From Lacticaseibacillus pantheris DSM 15945 = JCM 12539 = NBRC 106106 (GTDB lineage: Bacteria; Bacillota; Bacilli; Lactobacillales; Lactobacillaceae): a DNA stretch of 64,000 bases. Made by a program: the position numbers and the translations under genes. The notes beneath the pieces are model-generated. The model saw only the letters and a list, made by a program, of their open reading frames with translations. It had not been told where the DNA came from and made no database searches. The stretch spans positions 58,032 through 122,031 of the forward strand of contig NZ_BBAI01000003.1 in the NCBI RefSeq assembly GCF_001311175.1, read 5' to 3'. Positions 18,189 to 28,601 of the stretch are shown here, piece by piece (position 1 is the stretch's first letter; the number at the start of each line of letters is the position of its first letter).

Positions 18189-18515
18189 TTATTCGTTTTC
18201 TGGTAACGCGTCCGTAATAGTTTCAAGGCTGGCCGTCAATTTTGCAATGCGGGGCTCAGTCTGGAACTTGAATCTGGTAATAGCATCGTTAATGCCCGCT
18301 TCGGCCTCAGGAACCGTGTCCTGAATGGCCTGCTGTAGGGCACTGGTGCGTTGCTGCACGCTGCTCATGGCGCGTGTTAGGTGGGTAGCGTCGCGCTCGA
18401 GGTTGTCTGCTGCTCGGTCCGCTGCAGCTACTTCTGCCGCGCTGGGTCGGTGGGTGATGGCCCAAGTGGCTGCGATGGCCGCTCCCGTAATAAAGCCGCC
18501 GATAAATGATTTCAT
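18189..18515 (-). CDS. Small membrane-anchored coiled-coil protein (YhaH/YtxH-like)
   Basis: 108 residues. An N-terminal glycine-rich membrane segment (MKSFIGGFITGAAIAATWAI) is followed by a long helical coiled-coil region. The layout fits YtxH/YhaH proteins, of unknown function. Its ATG is two bases after the hit stop codon and its RBS GGAGGAC lies inside hit, so the two are coupled. Confidence 0.65.
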   Translation of the reverse strand: MKSFIGGFITGAAIAATWAITHRPSAAEVAAADRAADNLERDATHLTRAMSSVQQRTSALQQAIQDTVPEAEAGINDAITRFKFQTEPRIAKLTASLETITDALPENE

Positions 18516-18517
18516 GT

Positions 18518-18947
18518 TTAGTCCTCCAACTGTTGGCGAATTGATGCCGCGATGGCTTCCAACTTTGCACCATCGTATTGGTCAGTGTGGTCACCAAAGT
18601 GAATACTGAAGTCGTCGTTTGCACCGTAGCGGGGAATGAAGTGAATGTGGCTGTGGAAGACGCTTTGGTACGCAACCGCACCGTTGTTGTTGATTATGTT
18701 CATCCCCTGGATCTTGGGGTTGCTGGCCTTGATGGCGCGGGCCAGTGCTGGTACGCGGCTAAACACGCGTTCGGCTAAATCGGCGTCGTAAGCAAAGATG
18801 TCCTGGATGTGTTGCTTCGGCACAAGTAACGTGTGACCAGGCGTGGCTTGCGAAATATCAAGGAAGGCCTTAACTTCGTCGTCCTCGTAAACCGTCACGC
18901 TGGGAATATCCCCAGCAATAATTTTACAAAAAAATGCAGTCGTCCAT
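18518..18947 (-). CDS. hit: HIT-family nucleotide-binding protein (frameshifted)
   Basis: The catalytic triad motif HSHIHFIPRYG (HxHxH) is present, with the N-terminal MDDCIFCKIIAGDIPSVTVYE typical of HIT proteins. That N-terminus appears only if the A7 run at 18928-18934 is read as A6; as written the frame stops. About 142 residues. Start ATG 18947 behind AAGGGAG. Nucleotide hydrolase or transferase family; physiological role unknown. Divergent from ecsA, an arrangement also seen in Bacillus. Confidence 0.88.
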
Positions 18948-19000
18948 AATTGGGTAAATCTCCCTTCGTAGTTTGGTTCAAAATACTGTTTTCAATAGGT

Positions 19001-19029
19001 TTGGTTGTAATTATGCTATCATATATCAG
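19001..19029 (+). promoter_or_regulatory. Probable ecsAB promoter
   Basis: TTGGTT (19001-19006), 17 bases, TATCAG (19024-19029), about 33 bases before the ecsA start. Confidence 0.45.
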
Positions 19030-19061
19030 ATAGGAATTCGAATGTAAACGGGGGTAGTACC

Positions 19062-19790
19062 ATGAGTCTCGAAGTGACAAAGCTGAACGGTGGTTATGGG
19101 CAGGTGCCGGTTCTCCACGACGTGAGCTTCAACGTCCCGGACGGTCAGGTGATTGGTCTGATTGGTTTGAATGGTGCGGGTAAGTCCACCACCATTAAGC
19201 ATATTATCGGGCTGTTGCAGCCACAATCCGGTTCCGTAACGGTTAACGGTTATACCTTGGCTACCGATGCCAGCGCCTACAGGGGGAGCATCGCGTACGT
19301 GCCTGAGACGCCGGTACTGTATCCGGAACTAACTTTGCGTGAGCACCTAGAGCTCGCCATGATGGCTTATGGGTTGGACCAAGACGAATCTTGGCGGCGG
19401 CTTGACCGTCTGCTCAAAATGTTCCGGTTAGATAATAAGCTAGATTGGTTCCCGGACAACTTTTCCAAGGGGATGAAACAAAAGGTCATGATCGCCAGTG
19501 CGTTCATGACGGACGCTAGCTTGTTCATTATCGATGAGCCGTTCACCGGGCTGGATCCCGTGGCGGTGCACGACCTCATTACCCTGGTTAACGAACAGAA
19601 GGCTCGCGGTGCCTCGGTGCTCATGTCGACCCACGTGTTAGCCACGGCGCAGGAGTACGCTGACGGTTTTGTGCTGTTAAGGGACGGCCGGGTGCGTGCG
19701 GAGGGCACTTTGGACGCGTTACGGTCAGAGTTTGATCTGGCTGGGGCTAGCCTAGATGATATCTATATGGCCATGACGCGGGAGGTGTAG
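19062..19790 (+). CDS. ecsA: EcsA-type ABC transporter ATP-binding protein
   Basis: 242 residues with Walker A GLNGAGKSTTIKHI, signature FSKGMKQKVM, Walker B LFIIDEPFTGLDP and the switch histidine STHVL. Ecs affects secretion and regulated intramembrane proteolysis in Bacillus; the same role is inferred. RBS GGGGGTAGTACC. The stop codon is two bases before ecsB. Confidence 0.9.
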   Translation: MSLEVTKLNGGYGQVPVLHDVSFNVPDGQVIGLIGLNGAGKSTTIKHIIGLLQPQSGSVTVNGYTLATDASAYRGSIAYVPETPVLYPELTLREHLELAMMAYGLDQDESWRRLDRLLKMFRLDNKLDWFPDNFSKGMKQKVMIASAFMTDASLFIIDEPFTGLDPVAVHDLITLVNEQKARGASVLMSTHVLATAQEYADGFVLLRDGRVRAEGTLDALRSEFDLAGASLDDIYMAMTREV

Positions 19791-19792
19791 CC

Positions 19793-21010
19793 ATGCGGCA
19801 ATTATGGCAAAGGCGATTACGCCGTCACCTGACGCAGCAGGGCCGGTACCTCCGGCTGGTCTTTAACGACCAGTTCACGATTGTCCTGTTCGTGATTTTG
19901 GGAGCAGCTTTATATGGCTACGCGCAGTTTGTCCGGGGAATGAGTGCGACCGTTTCTGGTTGGCTGCCGTGGATTGTGGTGGTGTTAGTGGCTCTATCCG
20001 TGCGTGTGGGACAGGTTGCCACCATGTTCACCGACGCCGACGCGACCTTCTTGTTGCCCCGTGCGGCGGGGATGGGCGACTACCTGCTGGCCGCCATGCG
20101 GTACAGTCTCGTTTTACCGGTGGTCGCGACCGTGCTTCTATGCGTTGCGGCGTGGCCCGTGTTGAGTGTTAGCTGGCACGTCGGGACTGCCTCAATTGTC
20201 TGTCTCGCCGTGACGGGAGCGCTGGTACAATACGGTGATTTAATGCTGCAGACCAACGCGCTGTTATTGGATCAGCCGGCGCAGTTGCCGCACCGTGTGT
20301 CGCTGGTACTGCTCATGGGGTTAAGCGTCTATGCAACGCAGTTTCCGGTCTACTGGTTCCCCGTAGTGGCTGCGGCCGTGATGGACGTGGTCTTGCGGGT
20401 TTGGTTGCAGCAACGGCTCCAAAATGGTCAGGTCAACTTTTTGTTGGCCGCACAAAACGAGAACGCGCGCATGCAAAGGGTTTACCGCGTTTACAGCATG
20501 TTTACGGACGTGCCTGGATTGCGTGCAACCATCAAACGGCGCCGCTGGTTGGACGGATTCTTACGGCGTGGCGCGCGCAAGCAGGCGCGGACCTGGGACT
20601 ACCTGTACCTGCGCGGCTTTATTCGACGGCCAGAATATGGTAACCTATTTATTCGGTTAACGGTGTTGGCGGTTGTGCTCATGTGCTTAAGTACGGTAGC
20701 GTGGACCAGTATGGCAATTGGTCTCGTCGCCATGTATTTAACGGCCATCCAGATTGTGCCGCTGACAACTCAGTACCGTGAAGTGGTTTTTGCTCATCTG
20801 TACCCGTTGCCGGCTACGGCGCGGATAGCGGCTTTGCAACGTTTGTTGTTATGTCTTTTGCTGATACAAACGCTGGTCTTTACGGTTACGGGATGGTTAA
20901 CGGTGGGCTCTATGGCGGCGGGCCTGAGCCTATTGGCAGGAGTGCTACTGGCTGCCCTAGTGGTTGGCTGGTACGTTCCGCGTTATTCGCATCAGCACCT
21001 ACAGTGGTAA
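19793..21010 (+). CDS. ecsB: EcsB-type ABC transporter membrane protein
   Basis: 405 residues with several hydrophobic segments (FTIVLFVILGAALYGYAQF, WLPWIVVVLVALSVRV, and further helices near the C-terminus) and the EcsB-like FTDADATFLLPRA block (about residues 75-90). It pairs with EcsA; the start ATG overlaps the RBS region of the preceding gene. It ends 28 bases before trmB. Confidence 0.85.
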   Translation: MRQLWQRRLRRHLTQQGRYLRLVFNDQFTIVLFVILGAALYGYAQFVRGMSATVSGWLPWIVVVLVALSVRVGQVATMFTDADATFLLPRAAGMGDYLLAAMRYSLVLPVVATVLLCVAAWPVLSVSWHVGTASIVCLAVTGALVQYGDLMLQTNALLLDQPAQLPHRVSLVLLMGLSVYATQFPVYWFPVVAAAVMDVVLRVWLQQRLQNGQVNFLLAAQNENARMQRVYRVYSMFTDVPGLRATIKRRRWLDGFLRRGARKQARTWDYLYLRGFIRRPEYGNLFIRLTVLAVVLMCLSTVAWTSMAIGLVAMYLTAIQIVPLTTQYREVVFAHLYPLPATARIAALQRLLLCLLLIQTLVFTVTGWLTVGSMAAGLSLLAGVLLAALVVGWYVPRYSHQHLQW

Positions 21011-21038
21011 ATCAACGTAATGAGAATATGGAGGCAGT

Positions 21039-21704
21039 ATGCGACTGCGTAACAAGAAATGGGCTAAGCCATTAATTGATGCCCACCCAGACATGATTTC
21101 AATCCATCCCAACGGGCAGCAAGGCACGTGGCAGCAACACTTCGCCGCCACCCAGCCGCTGTTCTTAGAGGTGGGCTCGGGTAAGGGTCAGTTTATCGTC
21201 AATATGGCCCAGAAGTATCCCGAACGGAACTTCATTGCCCTCGAGATTCAGGAGGTGGCCGTGGCGTACATTTTGCGGAAGCAAGTGGAACTCCAGTTGC
21301 CCAATTTGCACCTCATTCTGGGTGACGGCGCGGACCTAACCGAATACTTTGCGGGCGCTGAGGTGGACGGGGTGTACCTCAACTTCTCCGACCCGTGGCC
21401 CAAGAAGCGTAACGCAAAGCGGCGGTTGACGTATAAACACTTCCTTGAACAGTACCGGCGGATTATGGTTCCAAACGGTGAACTCCAGTTCAAGACGGAT
21501 AATCAGGGCCTTTTTGAGTACTCACTGGTGAGCATGAATAACTTCGGCATGCATTTTGACCTGGTGAGTTTGGACCTGCATAATGACGGTGTAGCAAATG
21601 CCGATAACGTCGAAACTGAGTACGAGCAACGTTTTAGCGCCGATGGTGGCCGTATTTACAAATTAATTGCGCGTTATGATGATGAAAACACAATCAAAGA
21701 TTAA
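21039..21704 (+). CDS. trmB: tRNA (guanine-N7-)-methyltransferase TrmB
   Basis: 221 residues. The SAM-binding motif [11 protein letters not shown] and the TrmB signature [20 protein letters not shown] are clear. It makes m7G46 in the tRNA variable loop. RBS GGAGGCAGT. In a row with ecsAB and ytpR, with 11 bases to the next start. Confidence 0.95.
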   Translation: MRLRNKKWAKPLIDAHPDMISIHPNGQQGTWQQHFAATQPLFLEVGSGKGQFIVNMAQKYPERNFIALEIQEVAVAYILRKQVELQLPNLHLILGDGADLTEYFAGAEVDGVYLNFSDPWPKKRNAKRRLTYKHFLEQYRRIMVPNGELQFKTDNQGLFEYSLVSMNNFGMHFDLVSLDLHNDGVANADNVETEYEQRFSADGGRIYKLIARYDDENTIKD

Positions 21705-21715
21705 GGGGCTTGATA

Positions 21716-22357
21716 ATGTTAATTGCTAGTTATAATCCCGACGCAATGGGCGACACGTTAATTGTAGTGTTAGCACAGGACCAGCCGGGCGAAACGCACC
21801 AGCAGTTTGGTGATATCGTGGCGATCAGTGACGCCCAGGGCAAAGTAGTGGGGTACAACTTCTTCAACGTCAGCCAAATTCTGGGGGCGTTGAGTGATCG
21901 GGGCCAGGTATTCCTCACCGATACCCAGGTCGACAAACTGAATGCGGCCATTACGGCGGCTGGTGCTCCCGGTCAATTGGTGGCTGATCACGATCCAAAG
22001 TTGGTGATTGGGGTCGTGAATGAGCTGGCTGCACACCCGGATTCTGACCACTTGCACGTCGGTCAGATTGACGTTGGGTGGCCGGAAACGGTGCAAATTG
22101 TTTGTGGAGCTCCGAATGTTGCTGCTGGTCAGCACGTGGTGGTGGCTCTACCTGGTGCAATGATGCCTACCGGCCAAATTATTTGGCCCGGTGCCCTACG
22201 CGGTGTCGATAGTTACGGTATGATTTGCGCGGCCCGGGAGTTAGGTGTTCCGGGTGCGCCAGACCGTCATGGCATCCTAGTGATGCCCGATGATTTAGCG
22301 GCAGGCACACCCTTTGACATGGATGTGGCCATTAAGGTTGTTGCCGCTCAAGCGTAG
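21716..22357 (+). CDS. ytpR: YtpR-family tRNA-binding domain protein
   Basis: 213 residues. The N-terminal half is the DUF4479-type domain; the C-terminal half (from about residue 95) is an EMAP/tRNA-binding OB fold with VVNELAAHPDSDHLHVGQID, IVCGAPNV and MICAARELG. Start ATG 21716 behind AAGGGG. A free-standing relative of the PheT tRNA-binding domain; biological role not established. Confidence 0.9.
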   Translation: MLIASYNPDAMGDTLIVVLAQDQPGETHQQFGDIVAISDAQGKVVGYNFFNVSQILGALSDRGQVFLTDTQVDKLNAAITAAGAPGQLVADHDPKLVIGVVNELAAHPDSDHLHVGQIDVGWPETVQIVCGAPNVAAGQHVVVALPGAMMPTGQIIWPGALRGVDSYGMICAARELGVPGAPDRHGILVMPDDLAAGTPFDMDVAIKVVAAQA

Positions 22358-22369
22358 ATTGTTATCAAT

Positions 22370-22406
22370 GTCTCCGTGTTCGTTAATGCGGGGGCATTTT
22401 TATATG
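22370..22406 (+). terminator. Probable terminator of the ecsAB-trmB-ytpR group
   Basis: Weak stem AATGTCTCCG / CGGGGGCATT followed by TTTTTA. Confidence 0.55.
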
Positions 22407-22494
22407 GTCCGGTGCGGCGCTTGTCGTGTTATTATGACAATGGTAAAGATTTATGCAAGGATGCTCGCCGTATGTAAAAATATGGCTACAAAGA

Positions 22495-22523
22495 TTGCAC
22501 CATGTCAATCACTCCTGTATTAT
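22495..22523 (+). promoter_or_regulatory. Promoter of the DedA gene
   Basis: TTGCAC (22495-22500), exactly 17 bases, TATTAT (22518-22523), 37 bases before the ATG. Confidence 0.7.
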
Positions 22524-22559
22524 GAAAACTATAATAAACAATCATAATGGGAGCGAAGA

Positions 22560-23189
22560 ATGCAGACAGCAATTGAATCTGTTATTGAACAGTTTGGTTA
22601 CCTCGGTATTTGCTTGCTAATTTTGTTAGAGAACGTGTTTCCACCGATCCCCTCGGAAATCGTGCTGACCTTTGGCGGGTTTGTGACCCACCATACCAGT
22701 CTGGACGTACCCGGGGTCATCGTGGCGGCGACCATTGGCTCGGTTTTGGGGGCCATTGTATTGTACTGGGTGGGGCGTATACTCAGTGCGGAGCGTATTG
22801 AACGGTTGGTAGCGGGACGGACCGGTAAGGTTTTACGCCTAACCGTGGCGGATGTGCGCAAAGTTGAACGCTGGTTCACACGCCACGGCAATAGCACGGT
22901 CTTCTGGGGACGGTTTGTACCCATTGTCCGTAGCCTAATCTCGATACCCGCCGGGACAACGGGGATGCCCTTTGTCCGGTTCGTGGTGTTGAGTGCGGTG
23001 GGAACGAGTATTTGGAACGTAGTGTTAGTAATGCTGGGTCGCGCTGCGGGCTCGGCATGGCAACAGGTGGCTGCATACGTCGACACGTACGCGCTGATTG
23101 TGTTGGTGGTGGGCGTCGTTGCGGTGGTCATTTTTGTGGTGTGGTACTTCAAAAAACGCGTAGTAAAGGGTGTTGATCATGGCGAATAG
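22560..23189 (+). CDS. DedA/VTT-domain membrane protein
   Basis: 209 residues with 4-5 membrane segments. The DedA signatures ENVFPPIPSEIVLTFGGF, FWGRFVPIVRSLISIPAG and GMPFVRFVVLSAVGTSIWN are complete. DedA proteins are now linked to lipid carrier or phospholipid flipping; here that is family knowledge only. RBS GGGAGCGAAG. Its last codons overlap the start of the AlkD-like gene by 11 bases. Confidence 0.88.
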   Translation: MQTAIESVIEQFGYLGICLLILLENVFPPIPSEIVLTFGGFVTHHTSLDVPGVIVAATIGSVLGAIVLYWVGRILSAERIERLVAGRTGKVLRLTVADVRKVERWFTRHGNSTVFWGRFVPIVRSLISIPAGTTGMPFVRFVVLSAVGTSIWNVVLVMLGRAAGSAWQQVAAYVDTYALIVLVVGVVAVVIFVVWYFKKRVVKGVDHGE

Positions 23190-23863
23190 TGCGAGTAAGG
23201 CACGAACCGCAGATTTTCAGTTAGTCGGTAACAGTGACAGTGCGCAGCGGATGGCTGCTAACACGGGCAATCAATTTGATTTCCTGGGTGTTCTGGTCGG
23301 GCAGCGCCGTCAGCAGTCGACAGATTTAGTGCATAGTTCTAAACAGTGGTCGATTGTGGAGATTTTTTTCCGCGATGGGGGACCTATTCAGTCGTCCTGA
23401 GCGGGAGTATCAGTACGTCGCCATTGATATTGCTATCGCGAACGTGCGGCGTTTTGATATTGACGATATGCAGCATTTTTGCCAGTGGATCACCGTCAAT
23501 GCTTGGCGTGACACCGGTGACAACTGGCGTCAATTCTTTAGCAAGTACCTAACCTTTCATCGAGAACAAAAGCCGATGGTGTTTGCCTTGTTCTTCAAAA
23601 ACGAGAATATATGGTTACGACGGATTGCCATCTTACTGCAAATCAATGAGGACTTTAGTTTGGACACGGACATGTTGTCGGCGGCCATCCTGTATGATCG
23701 GAATACGGACGACAAGCAGATTCAGCTGGCTATTGGCCGGGCACTGCGGACGTATTCAAAGTACAATCCTGTGTGGGTCCGCAACTTTTTACGCCAGCAC
23801 GGCCTGAGTATGGTTGCTGCCAAAGAGGCCCGAAGATATTTATTGTCATACGACTTTGAGTAA
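23179..23863 (+). CDS. AlkD-like DNA alkylation repair protein (frameshifted)
   Basis: An all-helical HEAT-like protein of about 228 residues. The segment RPEREYQYVAIDI, then later AILLQINEDFSLDTDMLSAAILY and QLAIGRALRTYSKYNPVWVRNFLRQH, match the AlkC/AlkD glycosylase superfamily. A T7 run at 23363-23369 must be T6 to join the two halves (EIFSAMGDLFSRPEREYQY). Start ATG 23179 lies inside dedA. Role in removing alkylated bases is inferred from family. Confidence 0.82.
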
Positions 23864-23905
23864 AAATAATCAGCACAGCAACGGGGTCGACGAGTAGCGT
23901 CAACA

Positions 23906-23967
23906 AGATAAGACGAGCCAGCAGCTTCTTGAATTCAGGAAGCTGCTGGCTCGTCTTGTTTTATCAG
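23906..23967. terminator. Bidirectional terminator between convergent genes
   Basis: Stem AGACGAGCCAGCAGCTTC / GAAGCTGCTGGCTCGTCT (18 bp) around TTGAATTCAG, flanked by A- and T-rich tracts. Confidence 0.9.
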
Positions 23968-23983
23968 TATTTAGGCGTGCAAA

Positions 23984-26050
23984 CTATTGTACTCGGGCAG
24001 TAAAGCTCAGCGTTGAGGGGTAGTCACTGCCCGTGTAAATACGCTGGTGAGCGACGACCGATTCGGAGCCGCCCAGGCCCGCGCGTGTGTTGGGATTCGG
24101 AAAAATTAGGTTTCTGGCGGCACTGGTAATATCAAGACGCACCTGGTGGCCCGCCGGAAACTGGTAGGAAGTCTGCAGTGACGACAGCGTGTATTCCGTC
24201 ACGGCGCCGGGAGTCAGCCACTTTGGCTGGTCGAGGCCATCCCGGAATTTGGCGTTCATCAGTGCGTCGGTAACGTTACGGGCGCTGCCGTCGGGACCAA
24301 CATCAGTGATACGAATAGCCCAGTCGGTATCCTCCGCGCTAGAACTGGCAAAGAAGTGAAGGCTGAACCGGCCGTTAACGGTCAGGGGGCTGGCCAAAGG
24401 TGCGCTGGTAAAGCTCACCACGTCGGGTCGTTGTTCCCACTGGGCGTAATTCGTGGGAAATTCAAACTCGTTACCGGACACGTCAACGAGCTGGGGAGCG
24501 GCGTCAGCGGGATCGTAATCGAACCCGACACTGGCTTCACCCGCGGTCGAGTTATTGCTGAATCCACGGTCGGATGCGTCTAATTGCCAGTCAACCCGCG
24601 GTCCGGCGGGTGGGAAGGTATCCGCTGTGGACCACTCGTTGGCGTTCATGGTGAAGTATTCTGCTACCGGTTCCCGGTCGATACCGTTATCAATATCCAA
24701 TAGGAAGTGGTCAAACCACTGGGTGTGCAACAGGTCAACGTCATGGCGGATGGCGTTTGCTGGCAGGGCCAGGTCGTCCAGGTCGTATTGGGCGTTACCA
24801 CCGTGGAGCCAGGGCCCAAGCAAAATGTGTCGCCGGCCGGGGGCGTAGTTGCGGGTGGCATCCAGCGCCTCAATGGTCCCCATGGCGTCGTCATCGAACC
24901 AGCCGCTTTGAATAAAGGCAGGGACGGTGATCTGATCCTGCCGGGCGTGCCAGTCCGTGTTGGCCATAAAGTCATCGTAATAGGTATGCTCCAAGTATGC
25001 CGAGTACCCGGCGATGGGGTGCCCGAGACCGTGTTGCGGAATATCAACGATGGGGCGAACCTTAAATAGCTGGTCCCAGTCGTCACGGTGCATCAACTCC
25101 GGTTGGAAGTGCTGCCCGGAAACCGCAAAGAACCAGGCCAGCTGGCCCATGGAGGGCGCCCCGCCATGAGCAAAGGTGTCGGTCATCGCACTACCCGCGG
25201 TCACCATGCTCACAATTGCCTGTAAGTGGGGATTGCCGGACGCGGCCGCCGCCCACTGGGTGTAGCCGCCGTACGAGCCGCCAATCATGCCCACACGCCC
25301 GTTACTCCACGGTTGCTGGGCGATCCAGTCGAGGGTATCGTCCGCGTCGTCCCGCTCGTACTGGAAGGGAATCCAGTCACCTTCGGAATCCTCCCGACCG
25401 CGAACGTCCTGAATAATTACGGCGTAACCCCGGTGTGCAAAACGTTGGTAATCGGGGATGAACAAGTTCCGGCCGTAGGGAGTCCGCTCCATAATCGCGG
25501 CAATTGGTTGTTCCTGATTGTCCGGCAGTAATATTTCGGTTGCTAGACGGGTGCCGTCATGCATGGGCACCATTGCCGTGAAGCGGCGGCCAAGTTGCCC
25601 TGCCGGCCGCACCATTCCGGCTTCGTCCCACATCTGGACGATGGTGTACGCAGTTAGTTCTGGTTGCACCAGTACACTGGTGACGGCCCGCTGCGTTTGC
25701 TGGTAACCAGCGACGTGGCCGTTGTCATCAACGATAATATCCAGCGCCGGACGCGCGTGGCGGTTCATCCAGTAATGTGCGTCACGTTGGGCGTACGTGG
25801 CCCCCCAGCCGGTGGTAAACGCACGACCGGACTGAATTTGTGGCCGGTATTCCTCAAAGTCGGTGAGGTGGGCGAGTGCGGTGCGGGGGTCAAAGTGCAT
25901 CACGGCCCCCAACTCTGTTGCCAGGGCGTCAGTTAGTGGTTCGTTGGTAACTGGTTGGTGGTCGTACCGTGTCACGATGGTGTCATCATCTCCGGTCGTA
26001 AAATCGTACAGGCGCATGCCGGCCTGGTAAAAAGCGTATGTAGAAGTCAA
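23984..26050 (-). CDS. CocE/NonD-family serine hydrolase
   Basis: 688 residues. The alpha/beta-hydrolase part has the nucleophile elbow GMIGGSYGGYTQW, an oxyanion-side MERTPYGR and the Asp/His positions in SGWFDDDA and LGPWLHGG. The C-terminal jelly-roll (about 500-688) ends with SAARNLIFPNPNTRAGLG, typical of cocaine esterase, glutaryl-7-ACA acylase and X-Pro dipeptidyl-peptidase relatives. An extra N-terminal region of about 150 residues precedes it. The start is probably TTG 26050 behind AGGGGG. No secretion signal. Substrate unknown. Confidence 0.85.
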   Translation of the reverse strand: MTSTYAFYQAGMRLYDFTTGDDDTIVTRYDHQPVTNEPLTDALATELGAVMHFDPRTALAHLTDFEEYRPQIQSGRAFTTGWGATYAQRDAHYWMNRHARPALDIIVDDNGHVAGYQQTQRAVTSVLVQPELTAYTIVQMWDEAGMVRPAGQLGRRFTAMVPMHDGTRLATEILLPDNQEQPIAAIMERTPYGRNLFIPDYQRFAHRGYAVIIQDVRGREDSEGDWIPFQYERDDADDTLDWIAQQPWSNGRVGMIGGSYGGYTQWAAAASGNPHLQAIVSMVTAGSAMTDTFAHGGAPSMGQLAWFFAVSGQHFQPELMHRDDWDQLFKVRPIVDIPQHGLGHPIAGYSAYLEHTYYDDFMANTDWHARQDQITVPAFIQSGWFDDDAMGTIEALDATRNYAPGRRHILLGPWLHGGNAQYDLDDLALPANAIRHDVDLLHTQWFDHFLLDIDNGIDREPVAEYFTMNANEWSTADTFPPAGPRVDWQLDASDRGFSNNSTAGEASVGFDYDPADAAPQLVDVSGNEFEFPTNYAQWEQRPDVVSFTSAPLASPLTVNGRFSLHFFASSSAEDTDWAIRITDVGPDGSARNVTDALMNAKFRDGLDQPKWLTPGAVTEYTLSSLQTSYQFPAGHQVRLDITSAARNLIFPNPNTRAGLGGSESVVAHQRIYTGSDYPSTLSFTARVQ

Positions 26051-26171
26051 AAAGCGTACCCCCTAATTAAATGTGTAGATTGGCATTAATATAATAAAGT
26101 GCTGAGATGCTTCTCATTATTATGTTATCATACACCCGCAAACCTCACTTTGCATCACTAACGGGTTCCAT
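26051..26171. other. Leader and promoter region of the CocE gene
   Basis: A 120-base AT-rich region with several possible minus-strand -10 boxes (TATATT-like) before the TTG start at 26050. I cannot single out one promoter. Confidence 0.35.
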
Positions 26172-26570
26172 GGGCTCACTGCTAGTGGCTGGTCGTACTG
26201 GCGCGGTGGCTCCGGTTGAGCGGCTGGTCCCCGCGACCGGCTACGTGCCTCACGCTCACGCCCGTGCCGGGCTACCGCGAATTGCCGTAGCCCGAGCAAG
26301 ACCCGCTCGGTCTAGCCAATTTGATTCTGTACGTCGATCTGCTCTAGGGCTGGCCTTGCCAGACCGGCGAGTTAACTCCCAGTAAGACGCTAAAGCGTCA
26401 ACTGGAAGTAAACCTACAGAACTACGGGCATGCAGCCGTCACGGGGACCAGCCGCTCAACCTCCGCCACCACGCCAGTACGACCAACTGTAGATGCTCGC
26501 CGTTCCGTGTCCAGTCATCTACGCACTCAAACGGCCATAACCAACATTGCGGGTGCATTTATGAACGATT
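26172..26570. repeat. Large structured intergenic repeat, A element of locus R3 (outer left arm missing)
   Basis: The inner stem GGCTGGTCGTACTGGCG (from 26187) pairs with CGCCAGTACGACC (to about 26485), as in R1. Tips: CGGGCTAC/GTAGCCCG, CTGGC-CTT-GCCAG (26351-26363), and CCAGT..GACGCTAAAGCGTC..CTGG (26379-26404). Compared with R1 the last tip keeps its shape with different paired bases. The GTGGACCGCTCCACGG left outer arm seen elsewhere is absent, while a degraded right arm remains. Confidence 0.82.
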
Positions 26571-26661
26571 TACCCAACTGTCGCTCCAAATAATGATGTA
26601 TCTCAAAATTAATGCTGACTAAAGCACGAGTTCTGAATCAGTGCATCATAAATTAGGGACC
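26571..26661. other. Unique spacer between R3-A and R3-B
   Basis: About 90 bases of AT-rich sequence with nothing recognisable. Confidence 0.4.
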
Positions 26662-27075
26662 ACGTACTATCGGGAACCCGCGGATGGTCTTTAGGACGGA
26701 GGCGTCGTGCCAGGAGACGTAGTTCCCACAGTAGCGTAAGGCCGCGTCGGTCGGACCGGTGAGAGGAGGCGTGTGGGGTCGGAGTGGTAACCACTGCCAG
26801 GGGGTACCGCCGTAGGTTTACTTCCAGTTGGTGCTTTAGCACCTTACTGGGAGTTAACTCGAAGGGCTGGCAGAGCCAGGCCTAGAGCGTAGTGACGTAC
26901 GGCGCGACGAGTTCAGAGACTGGCCGGTGGGCCTTCGGACAGGCTCTGAATCGCGGCGGAAACACGCCCGCACTTGGCGGGTTGTAGCCTTCGCCCTAGC
27001 AGTGGATTACCATGGAGCGCCCCACGGAAGCCGCAGCTTACCGGTCCGGCCGACGCTGCCGTCGACCACTACCGT
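26662..27075. repeat. Large structured intergenic repeat, B element of locus R3
   Basis: A leading block TATCGGGAACCCGCGG..GGAGGCGTCGTGCC..GGAGACGTAG (26668-26723) is placed outside the main stem, whereas in R1 and R2 it is inside. The main stem is GCCGCGTCGGTCGGACCGGT (26741-26760) with ACCGGTCCGGCCGACGCTGCCG (27040-27061). Tips include CCAGT..GGTGCTTTAGCACC..ACTGG, the reverse complement of the A-type CTAAAG tip, TTCAGAG..CTCTGAA, and CCCGC-ACTTG-GCGGG, the reverse complement of the A-type CAAGT tip. Confidence 0.85.
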
Positions 27076-27139
27076 AGCATTGGTTACTGTGTGGCACCCC
27101 AAATCACCGGGTCGACGCCCCGCTTACTTTTACAAAGCG

Positions 27140-27168
27140 TTGCGTTTTGTCGTCATGGACTTTATACT
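27140..27168 (+). promoter_or_regulatory. Promoter of mnmA
   Basis: TTGCGT (27140-27145), exactly 17 bases, TATACT (27163-27168). Confidence 0.7.
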
Positions 27169-27210
27169 GGTAAGTACTGGAATTCCCGACCTTCAAACCG
27201 TGGATTTTAG

Positions 27211-28356
<1,146 letters not shown>

Positions 28357-28392
28357 TTTTAATGGAGCTCCGCAAGATTAAATTCTGGGAGT

Positions 28393-28448
28393 GTAGCGTA
28401 GGTTAGTGCCAATTCCCATCGAGGAGGCGCTGAGCCACGCTTTTTTTT
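28393..28448 (+). terminator. Terminator of mnmA
   Basis: AGCGTAGGTTAGTGCC pairs with GGCGCTGAGCCACGCT, then T8. The loop is about 15 bases. Confidence 0.75.
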
Positions 28449-28601
28449 GTAGCCAAAGTTGGTGAATGCCCGGACTGATTGTGGGGGTGGCATGGCCGTA
28501 TTGTGGGTCGCCGGCTGCAAGCCGCGTGGGCGGTATGTCACAGCGGCGACGGTCCGTATGGTACACTAAATGGCGAAGAAGTTTCAGAAAGAAGGCCAAT
28601 T